This document shows, one piece after another, positions 1 to 7,178 of a stretch of DNA of 34,366 nucleotides. The DNA is from a virus: positions 1 to 34,366 of the IMG/VR virus record IMGVR_UViG_3300046542_000485; one strand, 5' to 3'. A model generated the notes under the pieces. The model was not told the origin of the DNA, made no database searches, and saw only the letters and a list, made by a program, of their open reading frames with translations. The position numbers and the translations under genes are program-made. The first letter of the stretch is position 1, and every line of letters begins with the position of its first letter.

Positions 1-7
1 CGTGCAT
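1..7 (-). CDS. First codons of a host gene leaving the left edge (partial)
   Basis: An ATG on the minus strand (7-5) is preceded by a perfect GAGGAG Shine-Dalgarno (20-15) at a spacing of seven bases. Only two codons (Met-His) are visible, so the product is unknown. It reads away from the prophage. If the proposed attachment cores are right, its natural upstream region now lies beyond 33831 at the other end of the prophage. The start call rests on the ribosome binding site alone. Confidence 0.4.
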
Positions 8-91
8 GGTCGCGCTCCTCGCTAAGTCTGTTGATAGATCTGGTCGATCCGCGCTTTCAAAAAAGCCTGGGAAGGATACAGGAGTAAAAAT

Positions 92-102
92 GACAAATAG
101 AC
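92..102. other. Candidate attL core
   Basis: GACAAATAGAC occurs here and again at 33821-33831, just after the integrase gene. An 11-base identity between two roughly 100-base windows is unlikely by chance. Flanking bases do not extend the match, so the core is short. Its distance to the TGTGGAC arm-like repeats at 195-214 mirrors the distance seen on the other end. Confidence 0.5.
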
Positions 103-194
103 GTTATTTTCGTTAAGTGATCAGCGGTCGGTCCAACGGCTACCGGAAACTGACGTAGCGGTTTCCTAGGATTTCAGAACATATGCCCCCAAGG

Positions 195-214
195 TGTGGA
201 CGTAATGTGGACGT
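195..214 (+). repeat. Direct repeat TGTGGACGT x2, candidate integrase arm sites
   Basis: TGTGGACGT occurs at 195-203 and again at 206-214, a period of 11 bases, about one helical turn. The same TGTGGAC pair at the same period and orientation lies at 33694-33711 at the other prophage end. Paired same-face repeats flanking the attachment core on both sides are what arm-type binding sites of a tyrosine integrase look like. Binding itself is inferred. Confidence 0.5.
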
Positions 215-1113
215 TTTTTGCCACTTTGGCGGGGGTAATTATCATGTGCGTGACCACTATGTTTGTCATAGCCAGTCGTTGAAAATCTTGAAGTCCCCAT
301 GTGCTGCTCTGTAGAGCGCAAGCCCTTGTCAGGCAAAGGTCTCCAGCCCTATCCAGTCGATTACCACATTGAGCAGTTCGTTGATGAAAACGATGTGATT
401 ATTTCTTGAAAATACACTGAGGCGGTCTTTTTCTGGCGTTGACCGCTCTATTTCAGGCTCTTCGTCCTTCTGCTGAATTCACTTCCTATCCCGATCAAGG
501 TGTCACGTCGCTTCCATCTCTTTCCAGAACTCTCACGGTGTGAAATCACCTATTTACGCCAGCGCCTGCAGCCTACTTGCTCTGCAGGTTAGGTTTCACC
601 CCACGAGTGTTTGCACAAAAAAATCATGCAAGGCCCGTCGGCGGGAGGGGGAAAAGTGCGTTCCTTGGCCAAATTTTCTTGTCGCGTGTCTTTCCCCGTG
701 ATGTGGTCGGCGACTTGATGAGGAACTTGGCGGCGTTACTGGGGTTGTCCTCGGACCGCCCCGGGCACGACGTTCAAAGATGGCAGCAAGGCGCCCCCCG
801 TATAGCGTCTGGCGGCGCTTCCTGGTGCTGACTGGGCGGGTGCCGCAAGAGATTATTCCGGCGCTAGCCTTTATGGCTTAGCGTGCTTCCAGCTCAAAAG
901 AAAGTTGATTAGTTCGTTGATGCTAAGGCTGGGAGGTGTGTGGCGCTAGGCTGAGCTAAAACAATACATTTGACTAGGTGTTTGTTGGTATGGATTCATA
1001 TGTAAGAAAGAGGGGGCGACGAGACTTATGCTATGCAAAGTGGAGGTCTGCCAATAGCTAGTGTGCGTCTCTCAAAAGGTATGAAAAACGCACACCAGAA
1101 ATATTGCTTGGCT

Positions 1114-1158
1114 TCGCTATCAATGGAGTTCTGGCCAACAGAGTTACATTGATAGCGA
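1114..1158. repeat. 12-bp perfect inverted repeat
   Basis: TCGCTATCAATG (1114-1125) is matched exactly by its reverse complement at 1147-1158, with a 21-base spacer. It lies about 50 bases beyond the end of the acetyltransferase toxin gene in its transcription direction. There is no T-tract, so it is a poor intrinsic terminator. It could be an operator, an RNA stem, or the relic of a small mobile element. Confidence 0.5.
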
Positions 1159-1209
1159 CATAGGCAAGCCTGCTATAGCTGAGCTGATGCAGGCGAATCA
1201 ACATTGATA

Positions 1210-1755
1210 CTAGGAGGCTGCAATCGCCTTCAGGATCACTTTGATTCCGATCAGCATTGGCGTGCTTTGATTGATGTCTGGCTCGCCAATGATTTTAAAT
1301 CCAAGCTCCTCATAAAATGAGACGGCATTGGGTGCTGCATCCAAGTAGATCCCCTTGATCGGGACTTCTTTGTGGACCCTAGCCGCTTGCTTGAAAGCTT
1401 CCATCAAGATTTTTTGGCCTATGCCCAAACCTTGATAATTCGAATCAACCCCGAGCATCACCAGCCGTATCACAGGTACGCGTGATGGCAAGTTGGTGTC
1501 GTCGATGCCCTTCTGAGCCATTACCTTGTCGATGTCAGACAGAGTGATCGTACAGAAACCAACAACCTCCATTGTCGGTGCAATCGCTCCAATTGCGTTA
1601 ATATTCTCGCTTTTAAGAGCGCGTTTAAGACTGCCCTTATAGTACGAGTCAATTACACTGACTCCACAACTAAACGCCTTGGAATATTTGTACTTTTCGA
1701 AATTGGCAAGCAGGTTGCTGTCAATTTCACATGCCGGCGTCTCTTCTGTTCTCAT
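1210..1755 (-). CDS. tacT: GNAT acetyltransferase toxin (TacT-like)
   Basis: A 181-residue Gcn5-type N-acetyltransferase. The acetyl-CoA loop is visible as Q108-GLGIG-113, and Y148 in the FYEELGF segment is placed like the catalytic tyrosine of TacT/AtaT toxins. The N-terminal stretch FSCGVSVIDSYY is also typical of the family. Toxins of this type acetylate the amino group of aminoacyl-tRNA and stop translation (family knowledge). The gene overlaps the upstream antitoxin gene by 29 bases, so translation is coupled. The start is the first ATG of the frame; a later start cannot be excluded. It is lower in G+C than the structural genes and reads as prophage cargo that may stabilise the lysogen. 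Confidence 0.85.
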   Translation of the reverse strand: MRTEETPACEIDSNLLANFEKYKYSKAFSCGVSVIDSYYKGSLKRALKSENINAIGAIAPTMEVVGFCTITLSDIDKVMAQKGIDDTNLPSRVPVIRLVMLGVDSNYQGLGIGQKILMEAFKQAARVHKEVPIKGIYLDAAPNAVSFYEELGFKIIGEPDINQSTPMLIGIKVILKAIAAS

Positions 1756-2044
1756 GTTGCCCTCGCATTAGTCTAAGTAGCGCGCTTGATGGCGCGGCTG
1801 TTTCATCCTCTAAGAGGATTTGTTGCACTCGGGAAAAAGCTTCTTCCGAAACTTCTATCCTTCTGTGGCTTTCTATAACGGCTTCTGCTTTTTCGAAGGC
1901 GGAAGCCATTATGAAAGATGTCATGTCTAAACCTTGAAGTGATGCAGCTTTTTTTATGAACTCCTTTGCAAAGTCAGTGGTTTTAATTTCAAGTCGTGCG
2001 CTTTTGGCTGATTTAAGTGTTTCGTCTAAAGTTGTCATTTTCAT
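1727..2044 (-). CDS. tacA: DUF1778 ribbon-helix-helix antitoxin (TacA-like)
   Basis: A 105-residue protein directly upstream of the GNAT toxin gene. The N-terminal segment (about 15-55: RLEIKTTDFAKEFIKKAA, then LQGLDMTSFIMASAFEKAE) is the DUF1778 ribbon-helix-helix pattern. The C-terminal tail would be the toxin-neutralising part. In known TacAT pairs the antitoxin dimer, alone and with toxin, represses its own promoter. The start at 2044 has a weak AGGT ribosome binding site; Met3 is an alternative. No other gene shares the unit. Identity of the pair is strong; its activity is untested. Confidence 0.85.
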   Translation of the reverse strand: MKMTTLDETLKSAKSARLEIKTTDFAKEFIKKAASLQGLDMTSFIMASAFEKAEAVIESHRRIEVSEEAFSRVQQILLEDETAAPSSALLRLMRGQHENRRDAGM

Positions 2045-2106
2045 ACCTACTAATTTTCTTACAGGTTGTTTTCCTTTTTAATTTAGTTAGTTTCACTTTC
2101 GTTTTC

Positions 2107-2125
2107 GGGCCTGATTGGCCCTTTT
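2107..2125 (+). terminator. Short GC hairpin with T-run, plus strand
   Basis: GGGCC (2107-2111), a five-base loop and GGCCC (2117-2121) are followed by four T on the plus strand. It lies in the leader side of tacA, in antisense orientation. The stem is only five base pairs, so terminator function is uncertain; it may protect the tacA promoter region from plus-strand readthrough. Confidence 0.3.
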
Positions 2126-2206
2126 GATCGCCATGGTCGCTCCTCTCATTGATGTGGGCATTTCAAATTCTTGCGCTGTCATTTCACTTACTTTTTTCGC
2201 TAGCGA

Positions 2207-2270
2207 TACGGATGGTATCCGTACAGGGCGGTTTCGTCAACGCCTCGTACGGATGTTATCCGTACGAGGC
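2207..2270. promoter_or_regulatory. Two palindromes TACGGAT-N3-ATCCGTA, likely operator pair
   Basis: The first palindrome is at 2207-2223 (arms of seven, spacer GGT). The second is at 2242-2270, where the same core is extended to 13-bp arms (GCCTCGTACGGAT, spacer GTT). Centres are 41 bp apart, close to four helical turns. They sit between the end of dcm and the tacA leader. The second could also fold as an RNA hairpin after dcm, but no T-run follows on either strand. A dimeric repressor site is the better reading; the cognate protein is unknown. Confidence 0.5.
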
Positions 2271-2289
2271 ATGATAGATTGTCTTGCTA

Positions 2290-3141
2290 TCAGCCCGCCC
2301 TGATCAACCCCCGCCCAACCCACTCCGCCACCTGCGTAACAACGGCGTTTCCGGCAGCGAAAGCCTCCGCAAGGTTGGCCGCATCCAGTCCGAGGCAAAA
2401 CCCATCATCCTCAGACGCTCGCTGCCGCTCAGCCATCTGATCCCATCCGTGCGGGTGAGCGACGAAAGTGGTACAGCCCATAGTGATCTGAGATCCGGCT
2501 TTGTTTGCCAATAGAGTATTGGCAGCCCAGGCATCCGCTGGGAGTGGCCACTGGATCGCGCGAGACGCTGGAGGTATTGCATCCACTGGCGCGGCGTCAG
2601 CCAGGAACTCGATGGGGGGCATTCGTCGATAACCTGCGACCAGGAATACTCGGCGACGCTGCTGGGGGACTCCGAAATATTGAGCATTAAGCACTCGCCA
2701 AAATCCCACATACCCGCAGTCCGCAAGGGCCCGGATGACTGTTTCAAAGTCACGGCTATCGTTGACAGCGAGCAGGTTAACGACGTTCTCAAGGACCACC
2801 CAGCGAGGTTGAATTTCTTTGAGGATTCGTATGACTTCCCAGAACAGGCCGCTGCGTGCGCCGCGCAGCCCGCGGCTGTCTCGGTTGCTTTCCCGGCAAC
2901 CGGCGACACTGATGTCCTGACAGGGAAATCCGGCGGTAATGACATCGACGGGGCTGAGGTTGTGAGCGCCGCACTGGCGCACGTCTTCAAATTGCTGTGC
3001 ATGGGGAAATCGATCGGCAAGCACAGCCCGATTGACCGGGTTGAGCTCAACTTGCCAGGCGCTGCGGTATCCCGCGTTTTCAAATCCGACATCAAAACCT
3101 CCTATACCTGCGAACAGGCTTCCAATGGTGGGCTTTTGCAT
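2290..3141 (-). CDS. dcm: DNA (cytosine-5) methyltransferase
   Basis: A 283-residue C5-methyltransferase. Motif I is FAGIGGF (10-16), the catalytic loop is GFPCQD with Cys74, motif VI is LENV (117-120), motif VIII is QRRR (161-164), and a motif X-like GNAV lies at 264-267. The target recognition region is very short, so this is a compact phage form. It probably methylates phage and host DNA to escape restriction (inference from family). The start lies inside com, overlapping it by 40 bases, as mom overlaps com in phage Mu, and a hairpin at 3138-3165 would cover the start codon. Oddity: motif IX is not seen in this frame, while a neighbouring frame encodes a motif IX-like stretch near 2370-2440. 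Confidence 0.88.
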   Translation of the reverse strand: MQKPTIGSLFAGIGGFDVGFENAGYRSAWQVELNPVNRAVLADRFPHAQQFEDVRQCGAHNLSPVDVITAGFPCQDISVAGCRESNRDSRGLRGARSGLFWEVIRILKEIQPRWVVLENVVNLLAVNDSRDFETVIRALADCGYVGFWRVLNAQYFGVPQQRRRVFLVAGYRRMPPIEFLADAAPVDAIPPASRAIQWPLPADAWAANTLLANKAGSQITMGCTTFVAHPHGWDQMAERQRASEDDGFCLGLDAANLAEAFAAGNAVVTQVAEWVGRGLIRAG

Positions 3142-3311
3142 TCATGAACTCGCTGTTCTGGATGCTCGCGGCACGCTTGGGGGAGGCTCTGGGCCTTCAG
3201 GTGGTTGAGTGTCCGGCAACGCGGGCACTTGATCTGTAATTCAATGAAGCCGCTTGCGGCGGCGATTTTGCGGTGGCACTGCCCGCAGCGAATGTCTTGT
3301 AATGTCAGCAT
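3102..3311 (-). CDS. com: Com family zinc-finger translational activator
   Basis: A 69-residue protein with the Com pattern: IRCGQC (Cys9, Cys12) and, 16 residues on, IKCPRC (Cys29, Cys32), a four-cysteine zinc knuckle. Mu Com has the same IRCxxC...IRCPRC arrangement and activates translation of mom by binding its messenger RNA. Here the downstream gene is a cytosine methyltransferase rather than mom, and the two genes overlap by 40 bases. The start at 3311 has AGGGA about nine bases upstream. It follows the baseplate V gene by 35 bases and is therefore part of the late transcript. Confidence 0.8.
   Translation of the reverse strand: MLTLQDIRCGQCHRKIAAASGFIELQIKCPRCRTLNHLKAQSLPQACREHPEQRVHECKSPPLEACSQV
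3138..3165 (-). promoter_or_regulatory. RNA hairpin over the dcm start codon
   Basis: On the minus strand, GCAT (3165-3162) pairs with AUGC (3141-3138), which is the dcm start codon plus one base. After a C-A mismatch the stem continues with CA/TG and, past one bulged A, GAAC/GTTC. The loop is AGCGA. The dcm start would thus be hidden in the com-dcm message. In phage Mu, Com binds the mom leader and exposes a masked start; the same logic is inferred here. Confidence 0.45.
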
Positions 3312-3346
3312 GTCTGTTCGTCCCTGATGATGCTGGAATGGAATGG

Positions 3347-4318
3347 TTACTGGGTTATCGGCTTTAGTTTTGCCGTTAGCGCTTTGGCCTGCGCGGCGCC
3401 GGCGGAAAAGTCCCCGGCGTTGTCCGGTGGTGGAGTCGGTCCGTGTTTATGAATGGCGATCGCCGTATTCATTTGTTCAACCAGGTCGATCAGATCGCAC
3501 AGCACCTGCAGCACGTTTACTGCTTCGGAGCCCAGCCATGTTTTGGGCGCCTGCAGGCGTTGTCCGATCGCGGTGACACTTTCGCGTAACCCCTGTATCC
3601 GCTCCTGCATATCGCCGCCGACGGTCGCGTTGTGCTTCTGGCCGACCACCAGGTTCAAATCCCTGCCAGTGGCCATGTGCAGATCGTCGACAGCTGCCAG
3701 GCTGGCCGATCCGCCCGACAACAGCTTAAGCGCACCCAGCGCCTCGATTGTTTTGATCCCTCCCACGGACTCCGTGCTGTGGTCGTCGACCTCTATGGTG
3801 CTGCTCTGGTAGCGCTCGGCATTGTCCAGCGCTTCCACCTGGCGCTCGCTCGCTCGATCTGTGATCTTCGCGTCTGTCTGGCGGGTCCAATTGCCCTCAG
3901 TGTCGGCGCGCTGTTGGACGGCGTCGCTGTGTTGCCATAGCTGATCGCCTTTCGGCACCTTGGGCAGGCTGAGGCCGTGAGGCAGGATCTGTAAAATAAA
4001 CGGTTTGTTCGGCAAGCCGTAGGCGAAGCTAATCACCACCGTGGTGCCTTCCTCTGGAAAGGCATAAAACCCCATCTCGGTACCGGCGCCGGGCACCGGC
4101 AAGGCAACGCCCAGCAGGTGGGGTAGCTGCGGGTCTGCCTCGCCGTTTGGGCCCAGCACCTCCAGGTCAACGCCATAGCGCGGGCGGAAGTCGTCGCACA
4201 TGCCAGCGCCTGTCGGAGGATCAGCCACGGCCAACACTCGGGCAAAGCGCGGTAGGTGATAGGCGCCGACCAGTTCAGGAAAGCGCCGCTCAACGATGCG
4301 GGTTACGGCCTCTTCCAT
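3347..4318 (-). CDS. V: Baseplate assembly protein V / tail spike
   Basis: A 323-residue protein of the gpV / gp45 / T4 gp5 OB-fold family. Residues about 25-110 hold the typical segments for the OB domain (RFARVLAVADP, RYGVDLEVLG, FYAFPEEGTTVVISF, NKPFILQIL). The part after about residue 180 is rich in short repeating Gly/Asp/Val strands, as in the beta-helical needle that pierces the outer membrane. It is longer than P2 gpV (about 210 residues), which fits the HP1-like branch. It overlaps the upstream hub gene by 16 bases. Confidence 0.78.
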   Translation of the reverse strand: MEEAVTRIVERRFPELVGAYHLPRFARVLAVADPPTGAGMCDDFRPRYGVDLEVLGPNGEADPQLPHLLGVALPVPGAGTEMGFYAFPEEGTTVVISFAYGLPNKPFILQILPHGLSLPKVPKGDQLWQHSDAVQQRADTEGNWTRQTDAKITDRASERQVEALDNAERYQSSTIEVDDHSTESVGGIKTIEALGALKLLSGGSASLAAVDDLHMATGRDLNLVVGQKHNATVGGDMQERIQGLRESVTAIGQRLQAPKTWLGSEAVNVLQVLCDLIDLVEQMNTAIAIHKHGPTPPPDNAGDFSAGAAQAKALTAKLKPITQ

Positions 4319-4995
4319 TTGAGCACCATCTGCGTGCCGGTCAGCGTCACGGAGGTGATGCGCTGACCTTGGTTGATTGTTGCGCCGGGGCGCAGCCCGG
4401 GCAGGGCGGTCATCTCGGCACTTTGGTTGCCCTGATAGCTGTCGAATAGCTCGACCGGCAGTTGCAGCGCGGGCCTGGTGCCCCAGTAGCTATCGGCCCA
4501 GCTACCTACGTACACCTCGCCGTTGCCTTGCTGGTGCCACAGGAAATCGGAAATGTTGTACACCTGGGCCAAGCTATCCAATGCTTGAATTCCACCACCG
4601 AGGGAATAGAAATACGGTGCTCTGACCTTGGCATAAGCCACGTCCGGCACCCGAAAGCGCAGGCCGGTCAATCGGCTGACCTCGTTCAGTACTGTGTTCA
4701 GGTCGACATGACGCAGCGCCATGGGCAGGGGATAGCTCAGGATGGCTGCCAGCTCCCGACAGAACATCACCTGTTCCTGGCTATTGGCTGTTGTACAGCG
4801 TTCGATATAGCCGACGAAGTGGCGCTGCAGCGGGCTGTTGTTGTAGCCCAGATCCAGCGTCACCAGCCCGCGCTGCGTCGTTGAGGATTTGACCGTGAAG
4901 CAGGCTCGCCCCGGGTTGCGCAAGTCCAGACGCACCTCGTCGCTCACCAGGTCAAAGGGTTGGCCGTTGATGCTCAACACTTTGTGCAGCTTCAT
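4303..4995 (-). CDS. Baseplate hub-like protein
   Basis: A 230-residue protein directly upstream of the spike gene. The segments DLVSDEVRLDLRNPGRACFTV, GYIERCT and LSYPLPMALRHVDLNTVLNEV with a following LTGLRF stretch resemble the fold of phage hub proteins (P2 gpD / T4 gp27 type), and position supports this: the hub and spike are normally adjacent. Family membership was judged by pattern, not by search. Start ATG overlaps the previous stop codon (ATGA). Confidence 0.55.
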   Translation of the reverse strand: MKLHKVLSINGQPFDLVSDEVRLDLRNPGRACFTVKSSTTQRGLVTLDLGYNNSPLQRHFVGYIERCTTANSQEQVMFCRELAAILSYPLPMALRHVDLNTVLNEVSRLTGLRFRVPDVAYAKVRAPYFYSLGGGIQALDSLAQVYNISDFLWHQQGNGEVYVGSWADSYWGTRPALQLPVELFDSYQGNQSAEMTALPGLRPGATINQGQRITSVTLTGTQMVLKWKRP

Positions 4996-5543
4996 GGGGT
5001 AGGGGCCAAGTAGTCGTCAACACGTTTCAAAATGCCCTCGAAGCCGCTCAGCTCCGGCGCTGTAGAGCCTGGCTCGGTTTCAGATGTCACCGAGGGATCG
5101 GCCACCGCATTCCCGGTACCGCCCTGTTGTTGCACCTTGTTCCCGGGGCGGCGGGTCTCGACCCGTTCCGGGTTTGACAGTTTTTCGGTAAGGGTGAATT
5201 GCACCCGCCAGGCCGACAGACTGTCATCCTCCCGGGCGCTGATGGTGTCGCTGAACTGCACTTGGCGCACGCCGAAGGCCTCGGCCGTGTCATTGACCAC
5301 CCGGTACGTCTTGAGCTGTCCGCCGTCGGCCGTGGTTTCTGCCAGACGCATGATGTCCACAAGGTGAGTCCGGTTGAGGTAAGGGATCAACAGCGAGACC
5401 GTCAGCGCTTTGGGCTTGAATCCCTTGTGTGAACTGTCGGTGTTGCTAGTCTGGCCGGACATGTCGCCGCTTTCGATCCGTAGGTTGGCCGTCACCTTGA
5501 GCGACTTGCCGTTGACCTTCTGGCCATCGAGCAGCAGCGTCAT
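4992..5543 (-). CDS. Baseplate complex protein
   Basis: A 183-residue protein. The start chosen is the ATG at 5543-5541 because it forms an ATGA overlap with the preceding gene, the rule throughout this operon; the longer frame to 5618 adds residues unlike a protein start. The first 130 residues (MTLLLDGQKVNGKSLKV, FKPKALTVSLLIPY, WRVQFTLTEK) form a compact beta-rich domain typical of baseplate wedge or LysM-bridging proteins. The tail from residue 135 is low-complexity Gly/Pro/Ser. Exact role unknown. Confidence 0.6.
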   Translation of the reverse strand: MTLLLDGQKVNGKSLKVTANLRIESGDMSGQTSNTDSSHKGFKPKALTVSLLIPYLNRTHLVDIMRLAETTADGGQLKTYRVVNDTAEAFGVRQVQFSDTISAREDDSLSAWRVQFTLTEKLSNPERVETRRPGNKVQQQGGTGNAVADPSVTSETEPGSTAPELSGFEGILKRVDDYLAPTP

Positions 5544-6463
5544 AGGCCCACCAGTTCCTGAACGAAACTCAGGCCCTCTTTCGACCCGACCAGCATCAAG
5601 CCAGCGCAGAGTACCCATTCGTGACCTGGTGCTGATCCTGTGAGCAAAGCCCGGCGTAGCTCGGCCATATTCCCAGGGCCGATCAAACGGACGACCATGG
5701 CCGTGTCCGGACTGGGGCTGGCCAACTGATCCTGCAGGTCTTTTAACTGCTGATCACGCGCGGCGGCCTGCGCCACCTTGCGCGCAGCCAGGGCGGACAA
5801 GTCCGCCAAGGGTGAGCTGTCCGCCGTATAGCTATCCAGGGCCGCTAACTGACCGGACAGTGACTGTTTGGCCGCTTTGGTGATTGTGCAACGCTCCAGG
5901 GGCAGGGTGCTCCAGCGTGGAACCGACCCGGCGCTGAGCAATTCCCACTTTTCGGCCTCAAGGCGCGACAGGTGCCGGGCGCGCTTCTCACTGCGCTCGA
6001 GCTCCGGTACCGGCATTAGCGCGTTGAAACGTGACAACGCAGTGGCCAATTGGTCATAGCGGGTGGCCAGGAAAATCACCACCAATGCGTATTGGTTACC
6101 CTCGGTCCTGCGAATGTTGGAGCCATCCAGCAGCTTGTCGGCGAGCAGCTGCAGCAGATTGGGCGCGGACAAAAAACGCTGATACCCGCGCCCCTGGCCC
6201 ACGCCACTTTGAAATGGGGTCATGGCGATGCAGGCCGGTGCCTGACCCATCTGTCCGGCCATGGCGGCACGCCCGGCTTCTACAGCGGCTTTTGCGATGG
6301 GGCCCACCGGGCCCGGGTTGGTGGTGGCGAGCCCGTCGAGGTCTGCCAGGCGCTTGGCGGTGCCCACCAGCTCGGTACCAGCCAGGTCCTTTGCCGGCCC
6401 CAGGTCGTCCATCCACTTTGTTGACTGTGCGGGCCAGCGCATTGCTACGGGTGTCCAGGTCAT
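5540..6463 (-). CDS. Tail/baseplate-associated protein of unknown function
   Basis: A 307-residue protein, counted from the ATG at 6463-6461 that gives an ATGA overlap with the gene before it. The middle part (about 120-240) is helical and charged with coiled-coil character (LERSEKRARHLSRLEAEKW, ALAARKVAQAAARDQQLKDL). The end (VRLIGPGNMAELRRALL) has no catalytic motif I recognise. Homologues in HP1-like pseudomonad prophages occupy the same position between fibre assembly and baseplate hub genes. A DNA-circulation or tail-assembly role is a guess only. Confidence 0.5.
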   Translation of the reverse strand: MTWTPVAMRWPAQSTKWMDDLGPAKDLAGTELVGTAKRLADLDGLATTNPGPVGPIAKAAVEAGRAAMAGQMGQAPACIAMTPFQSGVGQGRGYQRFLSAPNLLQLLADKLLDGSNIRRTEGNQYALVVIFLATRYDQLATALSRFNALMPVPELERSEKRARHLSRLEAEKWELLSAGSVPRWSTLPLERCTITKAAKQSLSGQLAALDSYTADSSPLADLSALAARKVAQAAARDQQLKDLQDQLASPSPDTAMVVRLIGPGNMAELRRALLTGSAPGHEWVLCAGLMLVGSKEGLSFVQELVGL

Positions 6464-7170
6464 GCCGGTGGACTCCATTCAATAGCCCTCATCGCCGGCA
6501 GGTCGCGATCAGCCAGTGTTTTCGCCAAGGCCCGCTTGAGGCTTTCTGCTTGCTGCAAGGTGGCTTGCTTATGTTTGACCAAGTGCTGGCCAACGACATG
6601 TAATTGGTCGGAGGTGTGTTCGCGAAAAGCTTTTTCGTTGTCACTGCCGTAACAGGCACAAAGCGCGTCGAGCCGGCTCACAACCAACCCGGTCAGGTTC
6701 ACCTGGTCTTCCAGGGCGCTGTCATAGCGGTATGATTCCCCCAAGGCGTCGGAGTTAAACCCGGATTCAATGTATTGGGCACAGCCGCTGTTGATCGCTT
6801 CCAGCTTTTGTAGGTAGAGCTTGGCCAGCATCGTGTCCAGGTCATCAATCCAGCGGCCGTTTTTCCAGATTTGCCCGGGTTCCGGCTTTTTCACGGTATA
6901 GCCGTTGGGGATAGGGCCTACACCAGTCAGGGTTCGTGGTTCTTGGGTGATCGTGTTGTAGACGATCAATCCGTTGAAGTAATCCAGTAGTTGCCAGATC
7001 TTGCCAGTCCAGCAGGCAGCCTTGAACGGTGGTACGTCTGTCGGCGGCGGAAGTTCCACGCAACCACCGGGAACCAAAAATACTCCAGGCTCCAGGGGGG
7101 ACTCTTCGGCCACGACCGGTCCGACGTACAGGCCATGGTAGTTGGTTTGGTAGACGATTTTGCGGTTCAT
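6460..7170 (-). CDS. DUF4376 protein, likely tail fibre assembly factor
   Basis: A 236-residue protein right after the tail fibre gene. The N-terminal part (PGVFLVPGGCVELPPP, QIWKNGRWI) resembles tail fibre assembly proteins, and the C-terminal half (about 115-225, LYLQKLEAINSGCAQYIESGF ... ALCACYGSD) matches the DUF4376 pattern with its conserved cysteine and helical repeats. Genes of this kind act as fibre chaperones or adopt a fibre tip position (family knowledge). Gap of eight bases to the fibre gene; stop overlaps the next start. Confidence 0.65.
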   Translation of the reverse strand: MNRKIVYQTNYHGLYVGPVVAEESPLEPGVFLVPGGCVELPPPTDVPPFKAACWTGKIWQLLDYFNGLIVYNTITQEPRTLTGVGPIPNGYTVKKPEPGQIWKNGRWIDDLDTMLAKLYLQKLEAINSGCAQYIESGFNSDALGESYRYDSALEDQVNLTGLVVSRLDALCACYGSDNEKAFREHTSDQLHVVGQHLVKHKQATLQQAESLKRALAKTLADRDLPAMRAIEWSPPA

Positions 7171-7178
7171 GAACCACC

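Larger units (their letters stand above)
103..1209. other. About 1.1 kb without a recognisable gene
   Basis: No open frame here has a convincing protein or ribosome binding site. The longest, at 577-831 on the plus strand, would encode a basic protein of unknown family and looks like chance. The segment holds a 9-bp direct repeat (195-214), a stem with a one-base bulge near 863-883 (CGCTAGCC / GGCTTAGCG) and a 12-bp inverted repeat (1114-1158). It may be phage left-end DNA containing integrase arm sites plus decayed cargo. Confidence 0.4.

Noticed and set aside
1-122. Open frame on the minus strand ending ARIDQIYQQT before position 30, read as a gene broken by the phage
   Set aside because: No matching N-terminal part is seen at the other end; a promoter-like region lies there instead, so this is probably leader sequence.
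577-831. 84-residue open frame on the plus strand
   Set aside because: No ribosome binding site, composition is not protein-like and no family is recognised.
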